Assembly: GCA_963170055.1 (NCBI GenBank)
Contig: CAUJGJ010000242.1
Location: 2,336,977-2,400,976 of the forward strand
Reading direction: 5' to 3'
DNA length: 64,000 nucleotides
Origin: Halisarca cf. caerulea
Lineage: Eukaryota; Porifera; Demospongiae; Chondrillida; Halisarcidae
Shown: in pieces, positions 38,301 through 50,694 of the stretch
Position numbering within the stretch: position 1 is the stretch's first letter
Layout of the letters: every line of letters starts with the position of its first letter
Translations under genes and position numbers: made by a program
The notes under the pieces: generated by a model
Seen by the model: only the letters and a program-made list of their open reading frames with translations
Databases searched by the model: none
What the model was told of the DNA's origin: nothing

Positions 38301-41300
38301 TAAGTAATGCTCTGTCTCCCGTCACTGTATGGTCCTCGTCCTCCTGATGACACAGCTGCCACCCAGATGTAGTAGGTTGTTCCTCTACTAAGTGGACCCA
38401 GTGTGGTAGATCTACCAGTGATTCCACTAGTACTACAGTTAGCATTAGATGGAGGATCAGACTGTGTTCCACTAGTTGTACTGTAACATACAGTGTAGGT
38501 GATACCACTTCCACTGACTGCACTCCATGACACTCTAAAAGCTGGAGATGAACCTTGTGCAGTTCTAGTTATAGTGAGACCTTGGACCTTGGATGGTAGT
38601 GGTGGTGGTGGTGGTGGTATGGGAGCTGGGGCTAAAAGAAGCAGAGTATTAGTACTAATATTGTTGGCTAAAAATCCATATTGATCAAAATTATAAGAAC
38701 AATAATAATATTATATATTTAGCTAAGGCAGTGAAGAATTTTCCATTGGAAACACTACATGCAGTATTTTTTCATATTCAGTTGTACCTAATTCAGAAAC
38801 ACCAATATGTACAAGACAACCCTCCCTTATACACTGTTCAATTCATGCACTGTTGCATGCTTTCTGAAATACCAGGGTTCTATCTAGCAGCTAGGGAGAG
38901 GGGAAAGCTTCCACCCCACCCCAAATGTCCAACTTCCTCTTCCAAAAAACAAGCGATTCGAGTTAAAAAACTTGTGGGCTGCCTACGGCCCTGGAAACTC
39001 GAATCGCTTGGAAATCGGCGTTGACTAAAATAATACTTCGAAGATCTCTTATGGTCTAAAAGACTCTTCGCTGATAAAATCAGGAGCAAACTAATGAATT
39101 TCACCGATATATAGCCGAAAGATTATGTACCGACTTCGCGTCCGCCATGTTGTTGACATATATATAATATATAGACATCATTCCGGACATTCCGGACACT
39201 TCTGATGAAAGTAAAGATTATATAGGGCCGCTTTCCGGCGGCCCAAAAACAACTTTAGTGTAATTTACTATGGGGAAGACCCTTTGTGAGGACTACAATC
39301 ATCTTCAATTTCACCTTTAATCAAATTACCTTAAATGATGTAATATGACCTCAGATCACCATACATAACCAAGAAGACCCAAGATCTCACCCTACATGGT
39401 TTATACATATACTACACACGCATCAAAACCTATGACCCGTCATTACACACGCATCAAAACCTACAACCCGTCATGTCTCACACAGTAGACATGCATTGTA
39501 AGTTCCCCGCCCTCCCCCTTAAACATCAATATTTGTTGGTAATGCACAATGCCAAGCATTATCCATAGCATAGGAACAGAATGTCGTGCATTTTAATATT
39601 GCATGATTTTGTGCATGACATCCGGTGCAGTTGAAAGCAAAAGTGTTTGTACCATAACAATATGCAGTGCAATTGTCTGTATGAGCATGCTTATATTCTT
39701 GGTTATAGAGACATTTCATAAGGTCTTTACATGAGTATACATTGACTAACATCGGAAACTAAGTAAGTTTTATTAATTTTTATAAATTAAAAGTGAGGAA
39801 TAATAACTGTGGATGCAACTTACTGAGAAATACTGATAGAGGTGTTAGGGTATGCCCATCATGGCTAGTGAATCTGCACTCATATTCTCCAGCATGAGTT
39901 GACTGGAAAGGTCTGAACTGCAATGTCAGCACATGACCATGTGTGTTTATTGCATAAACATCTGGTGAAGTTGCCGTTTGACTCAATCTGATTATTGAAC
40001 TCTCAGACTGACCACTTACTCTGTACCATTGCCATATGTATCGAGTGTCAGAACAGTAAATGTCAAATGTTCGTGATGGAGTTATTGTGATTGTTTCACC
40101 ATCCCGGTTGACAGTTTGATCTGAGTCACCCTTGATGTACACTCTCCGTTGAACAGCAGATCTAGAAGAAACATGTTGTGCAAAAGCTAGGACAAAATAT
40201 TGAAAGTGGCTATAATAGATATATTTCATCCAATATAAAGTAATCAAATTTATGCATGTGAAATGTTGGTATCTTATGGTCACTGAATTATAGAAATAAA
40301 TGCATCCAGATTCCCTTATGATACACTTTTCATTGAAAATGTACAATATAATACGACATTGTGTAACAAATAATGGGAACTGTAAGACAGTATTATAGAG
40401 ACTTAGTGGTGTGTGGAGATAATCTTTTTTGAGTATCATAATGTATGAAATTTCAGATTTCTGAGTAATGCGGACAAAGTAGGTATTCTACTCATTGACA
40501 ACTTGGTTTGAGAGAAACCTGCAATGGGAATATTAATTATGACTGTTCATGAAAACAGATTTGGTGGCTGATGTCCACTTGGATTGTTTATGTTTATTGT
40601 GTACCTCATCATGCAGGCTTTGTCCCCTAGTTCTGTTTTACATGTGGCACGTGCACATCAATCTATAACTAGTTGTAAACATAGCCAGGTATATCGTATA
40701 TGTACATGTATTTTGCAAGTTTAAAAAAGTATTTTACTGGCATTAACCAACCACAACATGATTGACCTACATCTAATAAAATGTAAGAATGTTGAAAAAA
40801 AAGTCTGATCCAATATTGTTTAATGGTATGAACCAGAACTATGGTTCAATAGTATGAATAATATGTGTACTATATTGCCAAAACTCCTGTATTGACTACT
40901 CATGAATTGAGGCACATAAGGACTGTCTTACAACTGTGGGGTGCATAGCCGCAGCATTGATTACCTTGTGGTTTGATTGTTATGAAAACTGCAAGATTAT
41001 GTAAACTTTTGTAGATTGAAGTGAGGATGAGATTGAAGGAGAAAATGGACTTCTATACTGCACTTCCACTAACTAGCATGAAACAAGTATTTCTGACGCT
41101 ACTAGCTGTGTTGTTAAGTCGATTTAGATCGATTGTTTGTGCAGACAAGCCTTCTACCATGGAAACTAGCCACTTCACTTGCAAATCATGCGCGCCAACA
41201 ACTACTAATCAGCATAAAATGGCAGACACGATCTAGGCTGAGCTCAATTGGCTGGAAATGATTGAAGGCACCTAAGGCACCTTTGAAGGAGACACTTGAG

Positions 41301-43658
41301 CTTCTTGTTGATAATGATGATGAATAAGACTCAAGAACGCATTAGCTGTGAGAATGGGTTCAGTTTGGGTTAGCTTCCCTAAGCAATTCTTTTGTTTATA
41401 GTTCACATTTGTTGCTTTCACTGTACTGCCAGGTCTTTCTTGCCCTAGAGATAAATGGTTAAATGTCCAACTATTAGATGAATAAGGGAATAAAAGTATC
41501 TTGCATAGTAGACGTTGATTGTGCATTTTTTTTCGTGACTGACCGTAATTGACCTGACAAAGGTATTTTGGTTGTAACATAAATAAGGTAAATATGGTTT
41601 AATCGTACTATAAAATGCATGCACCATCACTGTACCAAACACTCACAGTAATAAGGGCTTGGTACATAAAGAAGTGACTATTCTGCATGTCTCTTCTCAA
41701 ATTCTGAAAGCTCCAACTAAAACTATAAACTCAGGTAGTACTGTACTAACCACAATTATCTGAAACAAAACATTATGCATGTACGTACTGAATAAATTTT
41801 GTTATACAGTCATTTCTGGGATCTGCACCTTTCATCAGCTACTGTAGGACTGGATAGTAACAGTAACAGATGTTCCTTGGAAGCTTTGCATCAATAATAA
41901 CAGCAATTAGTGATTCATTTAAGTTAAGATTGTGGCTAGAACATTTCTACCAATTTGAATACTCCTGACATAATATAATACTAGGCAGATGATTGTCATT
42001 GTGGGGGCAAGCCTGAGTCACTGGTAGAGGCATAAAGACGATCGATAAGCAGCACTTCATTATAATGCTGGCTGCCCAAGAACTGGGATTTGCAATTGGG
42101 TGCATGCTTGTGTGTGAATAATATGTGGAGCAGTGCATGGGGCAGCTAGAGATTTGGTACAGGAGTGTAGTTCTTTAGAAACTTAGAATCAACTGAACAT
42201 GCAACCGTTATCAACGTCGAGTGTAGCTGCATGAATGTTGTATAATTAATGTGTTGTTCTCAGGGGCGTAGCCAGGAATTTAGAAAAGGGGGGTGGGGAA
42301 ATGAGCAAAATTGTGGTCTCGCCCACTGTAAGTAGCAGGCTTTTACTCTGTGAAATGGCTGCCACATGCGCTAATTATAATATAGAGCGATAAAGCGACT
42401 CAAAAGGGTAGTTTAGAATCTTTCAAAGCACTCATTGAGGAGGAAGGTCAATTCTCTTGAAGTATCCTGAATAATTTTCTGATTTGGGGAGTAAAGTAAG
42501 GAATTACATGTTCTCATTTAAAAGGATCAAATAATTTCTGATTGTGAAATCCTGAAAACTTAAGGGGGTGGGGGGCATTTGCCCCTTTTGCACTCCCCTC
42601 GCTACACCCCTGGTTATTGTCTGTGGCATGCAGACCTGTGGCTAATCAATACTATGTGTTCCTTCTCCTGTTGTTTGAACCTCGGACTACAACCGTACAA
42701 TACAATTGTGTATGACAGGAGTGTGGGGGAAGAGAACGCCTTATCCCTGCTTTAGATCATAGGCCGATGTTCGTCTCATCCTCAGGAGTGGGTAATCAAT
42801 GCCTGTTTATACTATCGAATTCGAAGGACAAAAATGGCCTAAATCATCCACTTGATCCTTAAATACCCAGTTAAAGGGTTGATAAGGCCCACTGAGTTAA
42901 CAGAGAAGAAAACGAGCAAAGAGCGCTTACTGTATGGCAGTTGCCGAAGGTGCTGCTATGCACCTGGAAATATAATTAAGAAGCTGTGAAAACTTAATTG
43001 GCTGAGCGTACGTTCACCGGTCAAAAAATTGTCGGCCAGATGTATGACACATATATATCCAGCCACAGACTCGACCAGTGTACATCACGTCATTGTGGGG
43101 CTCGCTCAAGCTCACCCAATGATGGCATTATAAGTTCTAGTGTACTCCATCAAATAAATAATTTGCGAGTAAATTCATGTTTGAAATAATTGACAAATGG
43201 ATGTAGACCAGTATACGCATGTATAAGCAGAGCGCTTCCAAATGAATATTAGACTATATACAGTCACAAGCACACCTAATATATCCAAAACTGGGTTATC
43301 TGAAAATTTAAGGCCTATTTTATCCAGCACTCCACTGTGAATGACTATCACTAATTTGTGTACAATCCACCATGATGTATCCAACACCTGGTTTATCTGA
43401 CAAATGTTATGAGGAACAAACATGGTCGGATAAATGAGGGCCCACTGTATATAATTTTATATAATGCACAAGATTAAGTTTCCATTTCACAATTACATTA
43501 TAATTACATGAATAATCCTTATAAGCATGGTCCAACTTCACCTCACAATACAAAAGCCTTCTCGTATATTTATTATTCTAGTTCAGAAATATATCCTTGT
43601 ACAACTCTTGTAGGTACTAACCGAGAAGAATCAGAATCCACAGCCTGTTTATAAACAT
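29323..43658 (-). CDS. Gene 3: type A receptor with duplicated Ig-FN3 module
   Basis: Spliced gene of 14 or 15 exons, about 1016 aa. Exons 5-prime to 3-prime: signal peptide 43658-43622; Ig1 40186-39824; FN3 a1 38625-38296; Ig2 36062-35730; FN3 a2 34269-33946; optional microexon 33578-33564; d 31953-31684; e 31610-31362; f 31263-30955; g 30747-30565 plus 30488-30396; h 30090-29824; TM 29753-29570; tail 29416-29323. The sum is 3051 nt (3036 without the microexon), both multiples of three. The signal peptide MFINRLWILILLAFA is convincing. Ig1 shows DIYC, WQWYRV and GEYEC. Ig2 shows DIVC, KDWYRV and GEYEC. FN3 b1, b2 and c of gene 1 are missing. The hinge of a1 is a polyproline run coded by a GGT-type microsatellite. 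The TM segment starts near TVIVGVLFGG. The tail has YEKV, YADV and YEGV. I treat it as one gene because no signal exon lies between Ig2 and a1 and all phases match. Confidence 0.72.
30146..30333. mobile_element. Tigger-like MITE in the g-h intron of gene 3
   Basis: cagtggaacccctcc at the left and aaaggggttccactg at the right are near-perfect inverted ends of a 188-bp element. The interior is non-coding. It is absent from the same intron of gene 1, so it inserted after the duplication. Confidence 0.6.
32317..32756. mobile_element. TIR element with internal palindromes, intron of gene 3
   Basis: The left end aacaggttattttttatag and the right end ctataaaaattaacctgtt-type sequence are inverted over about 35 bp (the right strand reads aataattggccagtataaaa). 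Both ends are flanked by ACTT, a possible target duplication. Inside at 32393-32455 are two copies of the palindromic word gggtaacaaattagttac. No coding frame. Confidence 0.5.
33230..33418. mobile_element. Tigger-like MITE in gene 3 intron
   Basis: tacagtcagacttcacttatc at the left and gataagtgagatctcactgta at the right form inverted ends. The internal words gagggaactggat are repeated. A short non-autonomous DNA element. Confidence 0.5.
33564..33578 (-). CDS. Possible 15-nt microexon of gene 3, relic of FN3 b
   Basis: Reads AG, ATGTCCCTCCTCCTC, GTGAGC on the minus strand: a good acceptor, 15 nt in phase 1-1, then a good donor. The 5-prime part matches the first bases of FN3 b1 in gene 1 (ATGCCTCTCCTCC). 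Inclusion would add five residues (YVPPP-like) without a frame change. It is probably what is left after an internal deletion of the b exon. Whether it is spliced in is unknown. Confidence 0.35.
34891..34922. repeat. Perfect 13-bp hairpin
   Basis: ggccaatcatgag and ctcatgattggcc are separated by the 6-nt loop taagct. It lies in the Ig2-a2 intron of gene 3. Confidence 0.7.
36681..37379. mobile_element. TIR element of the TA-flanked family in gene 3
   Basis: The right end ggacatgtcccacatgcg followed by TA is identical to that of the element in gene 4. The left end (TA, then cacatgtaagacatgccc) has diverged. The interior shares gaataccaaatccgcgttta with the other copies. It sits in the a1-Ig2 intron. 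Confidence 0.6.
38950..39010. repeat. Short inverted repeat, 15-bp arms
   Basis: caagcgattcgagtt and aactcgaatcgcttg enclose 31 bp containing cctacggccctgg. It is in the intron between FN3 a1 and Ig1 of gene 3. Confidence 0.65.
40187..42260. other. Intron 1 of gene 3, nothing further recognised
   Basis: Part of the 3.4-kb first intron. The short ORFs on both strands show no family resemblance. Confidence 0.4.
42261..42611. mobile_element. MITE with caggggcgtagccagg terminus
   Basis: Begins caggggcgtagccagg and ends gctacacccctg, a partial inverse. The interior has purine-rich ggggggtgggg and agggggtggggggc stretches. This terminus is widespread in animal DNA transposons (established knowledge; superfamily not assigned). 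It is 351 bp long, in intron 1 of gene 3. Confidence 0.5.
43256..43450. mobile_element. Tigger-like MITE, degenerate
   Basis: tatacagtcacaagc at the left and gggcccactgtata at the right. Internal atatccaaaactgggttatc and gtatccaacacctggtttat are related direct repeats, as in other Tigger-like MITEs. Confidence 0.4.
43622..43658 (-). CDS. Gene 3 signal-peptide exon
   Basis: A 37-nt exon encoding MFINRLWILILL plus one base, followed by a GTTAGT donor. It joins in frame to the Ig1 exon (AFAQHVSS). Intron 1 is about 3.4 kb. Confidence 0.65.
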
Positions 43659-43789
43659 TCTATTGTCCTTGAATACTTGAATGACTGTCCAAGGTCAATC
43701 TGCACTACATCATAGTTTTTCTCTATATGCTTCAGCAGCGCTTGTACAACTTCACTGTAGGCTTCCGTTGTACACTGATTGTTTACTGA

Positions 43790-43960
43790 AGACCATTTCC
43801 CTGCATGTGTTATCTGGTATTGCTTATCTTACTAGAGCTGTTATGCTGATAGAATGGACTGGAGGGTATCACATTTTAGTTTCATTTTCATGATAACTTT
43901 CTCCTAATGTACATAAACAATTATGTCGATCAGGTGCATTACTTCTCATGCAAGGATGCT
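43790..43960 (-). promoter_or_regulatory. Conserved upstream block of gene 3
   Basis: Near-match to the gene 1 block (ctgcatgtgttatctggtat, cataaacaattatgtc, gcaaggatgcttgtgtg). Inferred promoter or 5-prime UTR. Confidence 0.4.
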
Positions 43961-44094
43961 TGTGTGTGTGCTCAATTATTGAGTCCCAAGCTGGACATTG
44001 TGCATGTGCATGTGCATGGATATGTGAAAATGTACATGTGCATACAATCGATCATGTATAATGTGTGTGAATTTTTGTGTGGGAGTGCAATACT

Positions 44095-44505
<411 letters not shown>

Positions 44506-44849
44506 TGTGTGTGCACGTGTATACTTGAGGAATGGGAAAGCCCGTACATTTTGATCAGGAATGCCATACTTCTATCAATATATATTATACGATGAAACCT
44601 CTCACATTGATATTATATAGCTCTATGCTAAGAGTGGCCTTGTAATCCACCAACCTCCTAATCTGGTAATTTTCAAGCAGTGTTAAATGACTCACCCACC
44701 TAGTACAGTATTGTGTACAGACCAAACTTAGTTGTCTATTGCTTGACAGGTTTATCTAAATATAACGTAATAATCCATTGAACACTGTGTGAGGACTAAA
44801 TTAGATGTTATTTTCTTGCTATGTGAGAGATGGGTAGCTGCATTCTCAA

Positions 44850-45010
44850 AACTACAATGTCAAGAACAACATGTTCTCTCTCCAAGTCACGTAATACCAA
44901 GAATCTATCATGAAAATTTTGTGACTGACAAATTCCCATTTGGCTTCTTTATTATGGAATCATTACATATAGTAATGTCAGGTCCCATACACTGCATGCT
45001 AGCTAACATA
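44850..45010. repeat. Intergenic block shared with 15100-15300
   Basis: Shares cattctcaaaactacaatg and ctccaagtcacgtaatacc with the interval between genes 1 and 2. The remaining 45011-45202 runs into the gene 4 stop codon. Confidence 0.55.
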
Positions 45011-45202
45011 AGATAAAAACAGTGTGTAGAATTAATACAGTTAATCCCCAGTGAGAAACACATCATGCAGTTCTTGTTTATAATGATAATATTATTATAT
45101 AGAGAGAAGGTATTAATTTCATATTGAACTCTCCTGCAGAGGGTAATTTGTGAAGTGCATGATGTAGGTAATGTGTAGAAGAGAAGAGGAAGTTATAATC
45201 AC

Positions 45203-48200
45203 TCATTTAATTGCTACTCTTTCGTAAGCCGGGCTTGTTGTTATGGTAACATCAGCATAGCGCCCTTCATCAACCTTTTCATAAATGGCATCCACCCTAA
45301 GCCGGAATGCAAAGTGATCGATTGCTCAAATTTCACGAAATAACATATAATGGAATGGTTTATACATGCATAAGACATTTAGATGAAGGGTTATTCATCA
45401 AGGTACATATATAACATATATTTCAGTTGTGTTTACATGGTGTACACAACTTTGTGGACATATATGAATGTGTGACTAACTTGCTTTCAGCTGTAGGGTC
45501 TGTCTCAGTGGACGTTGGTTGCGTCTTCCATTTCCTCAGTTTGTAGACTCCACATACTATTCCTTGTACCAGCAATACAGCCAACACACCAATAGCCACC
45601 CCTCCAAATAGCACTCCTACAGTCACGGCAGTGTTGTCATCCACAGCAGCACTCAGCAATACTATTGAACAGGATCAATGGATTAATGCAGGCATACGAG
45701 GTTATGCATATACTGCAGTGAATGCAAGATTACTGTTAGTATAAATTGACATTCAGTGTTCCTTATTGTATTCTGTGTCTCCCTTATTCCTCCCATTCTC
45801 AGTTGAGACTTGAACTAAGAACATGTAGCCAACTTTTGAGTTTAGACGAGAAATGACCACACTTGAACTCGAAGTGTTAATACTTCCTCTAGAACTGCCA
45901 TCAACTGATTTGTAGGAGACAATGTACAAAGGAAGTCCTTTAGCTTCCACGAAGGACAGTGGTTGCCAGGATAGGAGGACAGTATCATCAGGACTCCAGC
46001 TAGCTTTCAAACTGCCAACTGGTTTGGTGGGTACTGCAACCAACGGTTTTGCAATAATAATGTACATAACACAATAAGTTAGTAAAATGTACAACTGCAT
46101 AATAAAATGTCATTTGTATGCTTTCAAGATTCACACAATATGGATTGGTCAAGACCATCTGAAATCAATTAGAAAATACCTCCTTCCTTTAAAAACACAA
46201 TTATTCCTTCTCTTTCTCCAAAGCCCTTACTTGTACGAGCTCTCACCACTGCTCTGTATGGAACCTCAATCTCTGCAAGAATAGGCGATGTAAAAAGTTG
46301 TTTGAACTGCGAAGAGTACGCATGTGGGACATGTCCAGATTTGTTATGATAACGCTACTGAGTTTGCATAGTGATAAAACATTATTTTTCGGCGCCTACA
46401 AGTTATTAGTCACGCATTTATCTCGTGATTCAGACTGATATTCGGGTGTATACGAATACCAAATCCGCGTTTAGTGACGTTTTGTGTCGTCACGGTTGCT
46501 CTGTCACATGCTCGCTTGTGACTAAACTGAATGTTCTTCGGAATTTTAGTTTTCGGCTGGGTGATGCACGAGGGAACAAGCTAGAGGCAGTTTCTTGGTG
46601 CCAACTTTGAGCCATCAGGAGAATACAACTTTTCCATGTGGCAGCAAGAGAGCTTTTGTTCCTGTCCCAAGCTATAGGCGCTTGAAGTTTGTCTTTTGAG
46701 GGCCAATATTACAGATCTCGGCTTTGGAGAGGAATTGTCTTTGCTGCCGCATGGAAAAGTTAGTAAATGTTCTGCTATAGCGATTTATGTGCAAAAGTAG
46801 TCTTGAAAGCGTTCCTCCATCTATCACCCCAAGCGTTTCGCTTTGTAGTAGGGGTTAGTAAAACTTAAGTAGCTTCTGCGCGCTTGAATCAGGTCTTTCA
46901 AAAGGGTACTCATCGAAACGCTTATGTGTCTGCCTACATGTTAAGCCTACATTTGACGCTCTGAAGCTTCTGCAAGTTGAGAACAGAAGCTGTAAAAAAG
47001 ACCGAAATTTTCACACCTTCGAATTAGCGCGGACATGTCCCACATGCGTAAAATCCCATCACAAAATGTTAACTCACCAAGTCCAGTCAATATAATGGAT
47101 TCAGTGGATACACTCAATGTTCTTTCAACCCCACCAATAGGACCATAAGTAACATCATAGCCTAGAATTCTACCATTGGAGTTGGTTGGACTTTGCCAAG
47201 TGATTCTGACACTTCCATTTGACATTGGCACTGACATGAGGCTTACAACTGCTCCAGGAACTGTGACACAACATATTATGCAATAAATACAACCTCATAA
47301 TACTGTAGTTTGAGTTTAAAATAAACACATGAATTTTGTAAACTTATTTTTATGGACAAAAGGAGTACATGCAAGTATAATAATATTTATTTTTTCCTTA
47401 AAGTTTATATTTAATGCCATAATTCAGTTTCTTTAATTGATCATAAACTGTGCATGCACTCACGGTCATCAGAAGTGCTGATCAGTGATCCTGTACTAAA
47501 TGGTCCTGTACCATTCACAGTAGAGGCAGCCACTCTCAATGTATACTCTGTACCTGGACTCAATCCTGTGATGTTGTAGGTGATGAGTTCTGGAGTACTG
47601 AAGGTAGGGTTTGGTGAACGAACAGTGACATTCCCAATTTTTGGGGATACCTCAACCATATAGTTGATAATGATTCCATTCCTACCACCAGCTAAGGGTA
47701 TGTCCCAAGCCACATGGATCCAAGTAGATCCCTTATTCACACTTCTTACATTTCGAGGTTGGCCACTGGGAACTAAGGAAGAATGAGATTCACAAGTCAA
47801 GAATTTAATGAGATTCACACCAAGAGAGGATCACTATCGAGTGCAAATTATAAGGAAACTCACCATCACTGTACATCCTAGCAGTACCAGTCACAGGTGC
47901 ACTCAGTCCTGCTCTGTTACCAGCTTGTACTGATATGGTGTACTCTTCATATGGATGAAGACCAATGAGGGTGTGGTCATTGGAACTTGAAAGTATAGTG
48001 TGTTGATTATTGTTGCTCATTGGAGAGGTGTAGTTAATATGATACATCAGTGAATTGCTATGCTCTGAGTCTTGCCATCCTATGCTTATTGATCTGGATG
48101 AAACAACTGATAGCCTCAGATGGTACACAGCTGAGAAATGTGAATATTTCAAGATAATACAAAATTTGTAGGAACTTATACGCACATACAATTTTACATA

Positions 48201-48364
48201 ATAACCGTATCTGCGAAAAGTGACTACTTCATGGGTCTTACCAGTTTTGCATTTCTGTGCATTTTTTGATAGTGTTTCAAATATAGTACAACTTGAACCC
48301 ATGCACTCGCGAGGTCGTCACAAGTTCCGTTCCGCAGTTATGTCTGAATACATTCCACTATCAC

Positions 48365-48416
<52 letters not shown>

Positions 48417-48815
48417 TATTACTTTAGTTTTGAGCTACAAGACTTTATAGTTCTATTTCCATTAGTATATAATATTATTATGAGTTCTGATATATAGTAT
48501 ACTGCATCCGTCTCCTGCAGGTCTTGTTATTGGCCTATTAATACAGGCAGTAATTATGCTATTGACAGAAATTAATGGTGGATGTATGGAATGGATCAAG
48601 ACAGAAAGTGCAATAACTTGCTTAAAATTTAATGGCACTGAAACTTCACCGACCTTTCACAAATTACCTAAAAAAAAGATTTGCATGAAAGACGAATTTG
48701 TGCACTTTTTGATAATGAAGCAATTGGAGCGCCATTCCCAATTGCTTGCTTTACCACGAAGTGGAACCTTTTAGTAAGTACGATCATATATACAAGTACA
48801 CATGCATGCATGCAT

Positions 48816-48897
<82 letters not shown>

Positions 48898-48925
48898 GCA
48901 CACACACACACACACACACACATGT

Positions 48926-48991
<66 letters not shown>

Positions 48992-50617
48992 CAGACATGT
49001 GTATAGCTAGCCAAACACACAACCACTAATGTTTAAATGTATTCACTCACCGGTTGGCAATGTGAACTGTTGCACTTCAGCTCTGTTTACCCCCAATCCA
49101 TTGCCAGTCACATATGTGATATTGTACTCAGTGTTGGGTTGTAATTGTGTTATTGTTACTGCATTAGAATAGGGAACACGTCTTGGTTGAGCTCTTGAGC
49201 CAACTTCTTTATAATACACAGTTCCAGAAGGAGGGCTTGGGACCAGTGTAATGGAATGAGTAGTGACAGCTGTCACTTGTATTTCAGCTTGGTCTGCAAT
49301 AGTATATATACACCCATCAATACTTAATAATAGCAGTGAAGGAGAAACCTGCACATTGTAAGTGCATGTAATCTCACTTGTAGTTCTAGCAGTGGCTCTT
49401 CTTCTGCTGCCTTCACCACTACGGAAAGTGGCCCAAACCTCCACTTCATAGGTGCCACTTTCCTCCAGACCAGTGATTGTGTACTGTGTCTGCTGTGAAC
49501 CAATTGTTCTTGTACTGCTCCAGGTACTAGATGATGTCTTGTGATATCTTAGTCTGTATCCAGTGGGATTTGTGAAGACTGATGGAGGCCTCCATGTCAC
49601 CACCAGAGCAATTTGTGTATCATGTAATCTCACATTTAGTGCTTTCACAGATCCAGATGCTAAATGCCAATACAATACACCCATTAGTAATGATGAACCA
49701 AGCAAACCAACATTTCAAGCCCACCTGTAGTACCAAACATTGTCCTCACAGTTCCTGCTCTGCTGCTAACAAAAGCCCAAACCTCCACTTCATACCTAGT
49801 ACCTGGTTTGAGTACAGGTGTGGTGTACTGTCTCCGTGTAGCAGTCAACTGTACAGTACGACTCCAACCACCAGGTGATCCACTAGATGGTCTCTCACGA
49901 TATCTGAGTTGATAGGTAACAGGAGTTGGATAGTTGCTACCAGAAGGTGGTCCCCATGTTATGATCAGTCCAAATATAGTAGTGGATGGTCTCACTTGGA
50001 GGGAGGTTACTTGGCCTGGTACTAAACAAATGTTTGTCAAATAAGAAAATAGCATTGGATGTTTAGTGTTAAAATAAATATGGTTTAATTCACACTTGAA
50101 AAGTACATACATTGACGAGTGCTTGCTATTCTTAATACACTCCGCCCATTCCCTACAGTAGATACTGGCCAAACCTCCACTTCATACCTGGTACCTGGTT
50201 TGAGTACAGGTGTAGTGTACTGTCTCCGTGTAGCAGTCAACTGTACAGTACTACTCCAACCACCAGGTGATCCACTAGATGGTCTCTCGCGATATCTGAG
50301 TCGATAGGTAACAGGAGTTGGATAGTTGCTACCAGAAGGTGGTCCCCATGTTATGATCAGTACAAATATGGTAGTGGATAACCTCACTTGGAAGGAGGTC
50401 ACTGGGCCTGGTACTAATAAGCAAGTAAACATTACTAATCCATGGATTTTAATAAGCAATCATGATGTATTGATTTAAGAAACTGAATGTCAACCATAAT
50501 TTATGACAATTAATACGTAAATATTATATGCACATATTCTGCAAAAATATTAACTAATATATGCATAAGCATAAGGGACATGTCCAGAATTGTTATATAT
50601 GATAGTGCTCCTCAGTT

Positions 50618-50694
<77 letters not shown>

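Noticed and set aside
35730..40186. Two separate genes in place of gene 3
   Set aside because: No signal exon, TM or tail exon lies between Ig2 and FN3 a1, and splice phases run through. One gene is simpler, but RNA would decide.
41021..41236. 71-codon plus-strand ORF with a hydrophobic N-terminal part
   Set aside because: Looks like a chance signal-like stretch in intron 1 of gene 3. No domain and no splice support.
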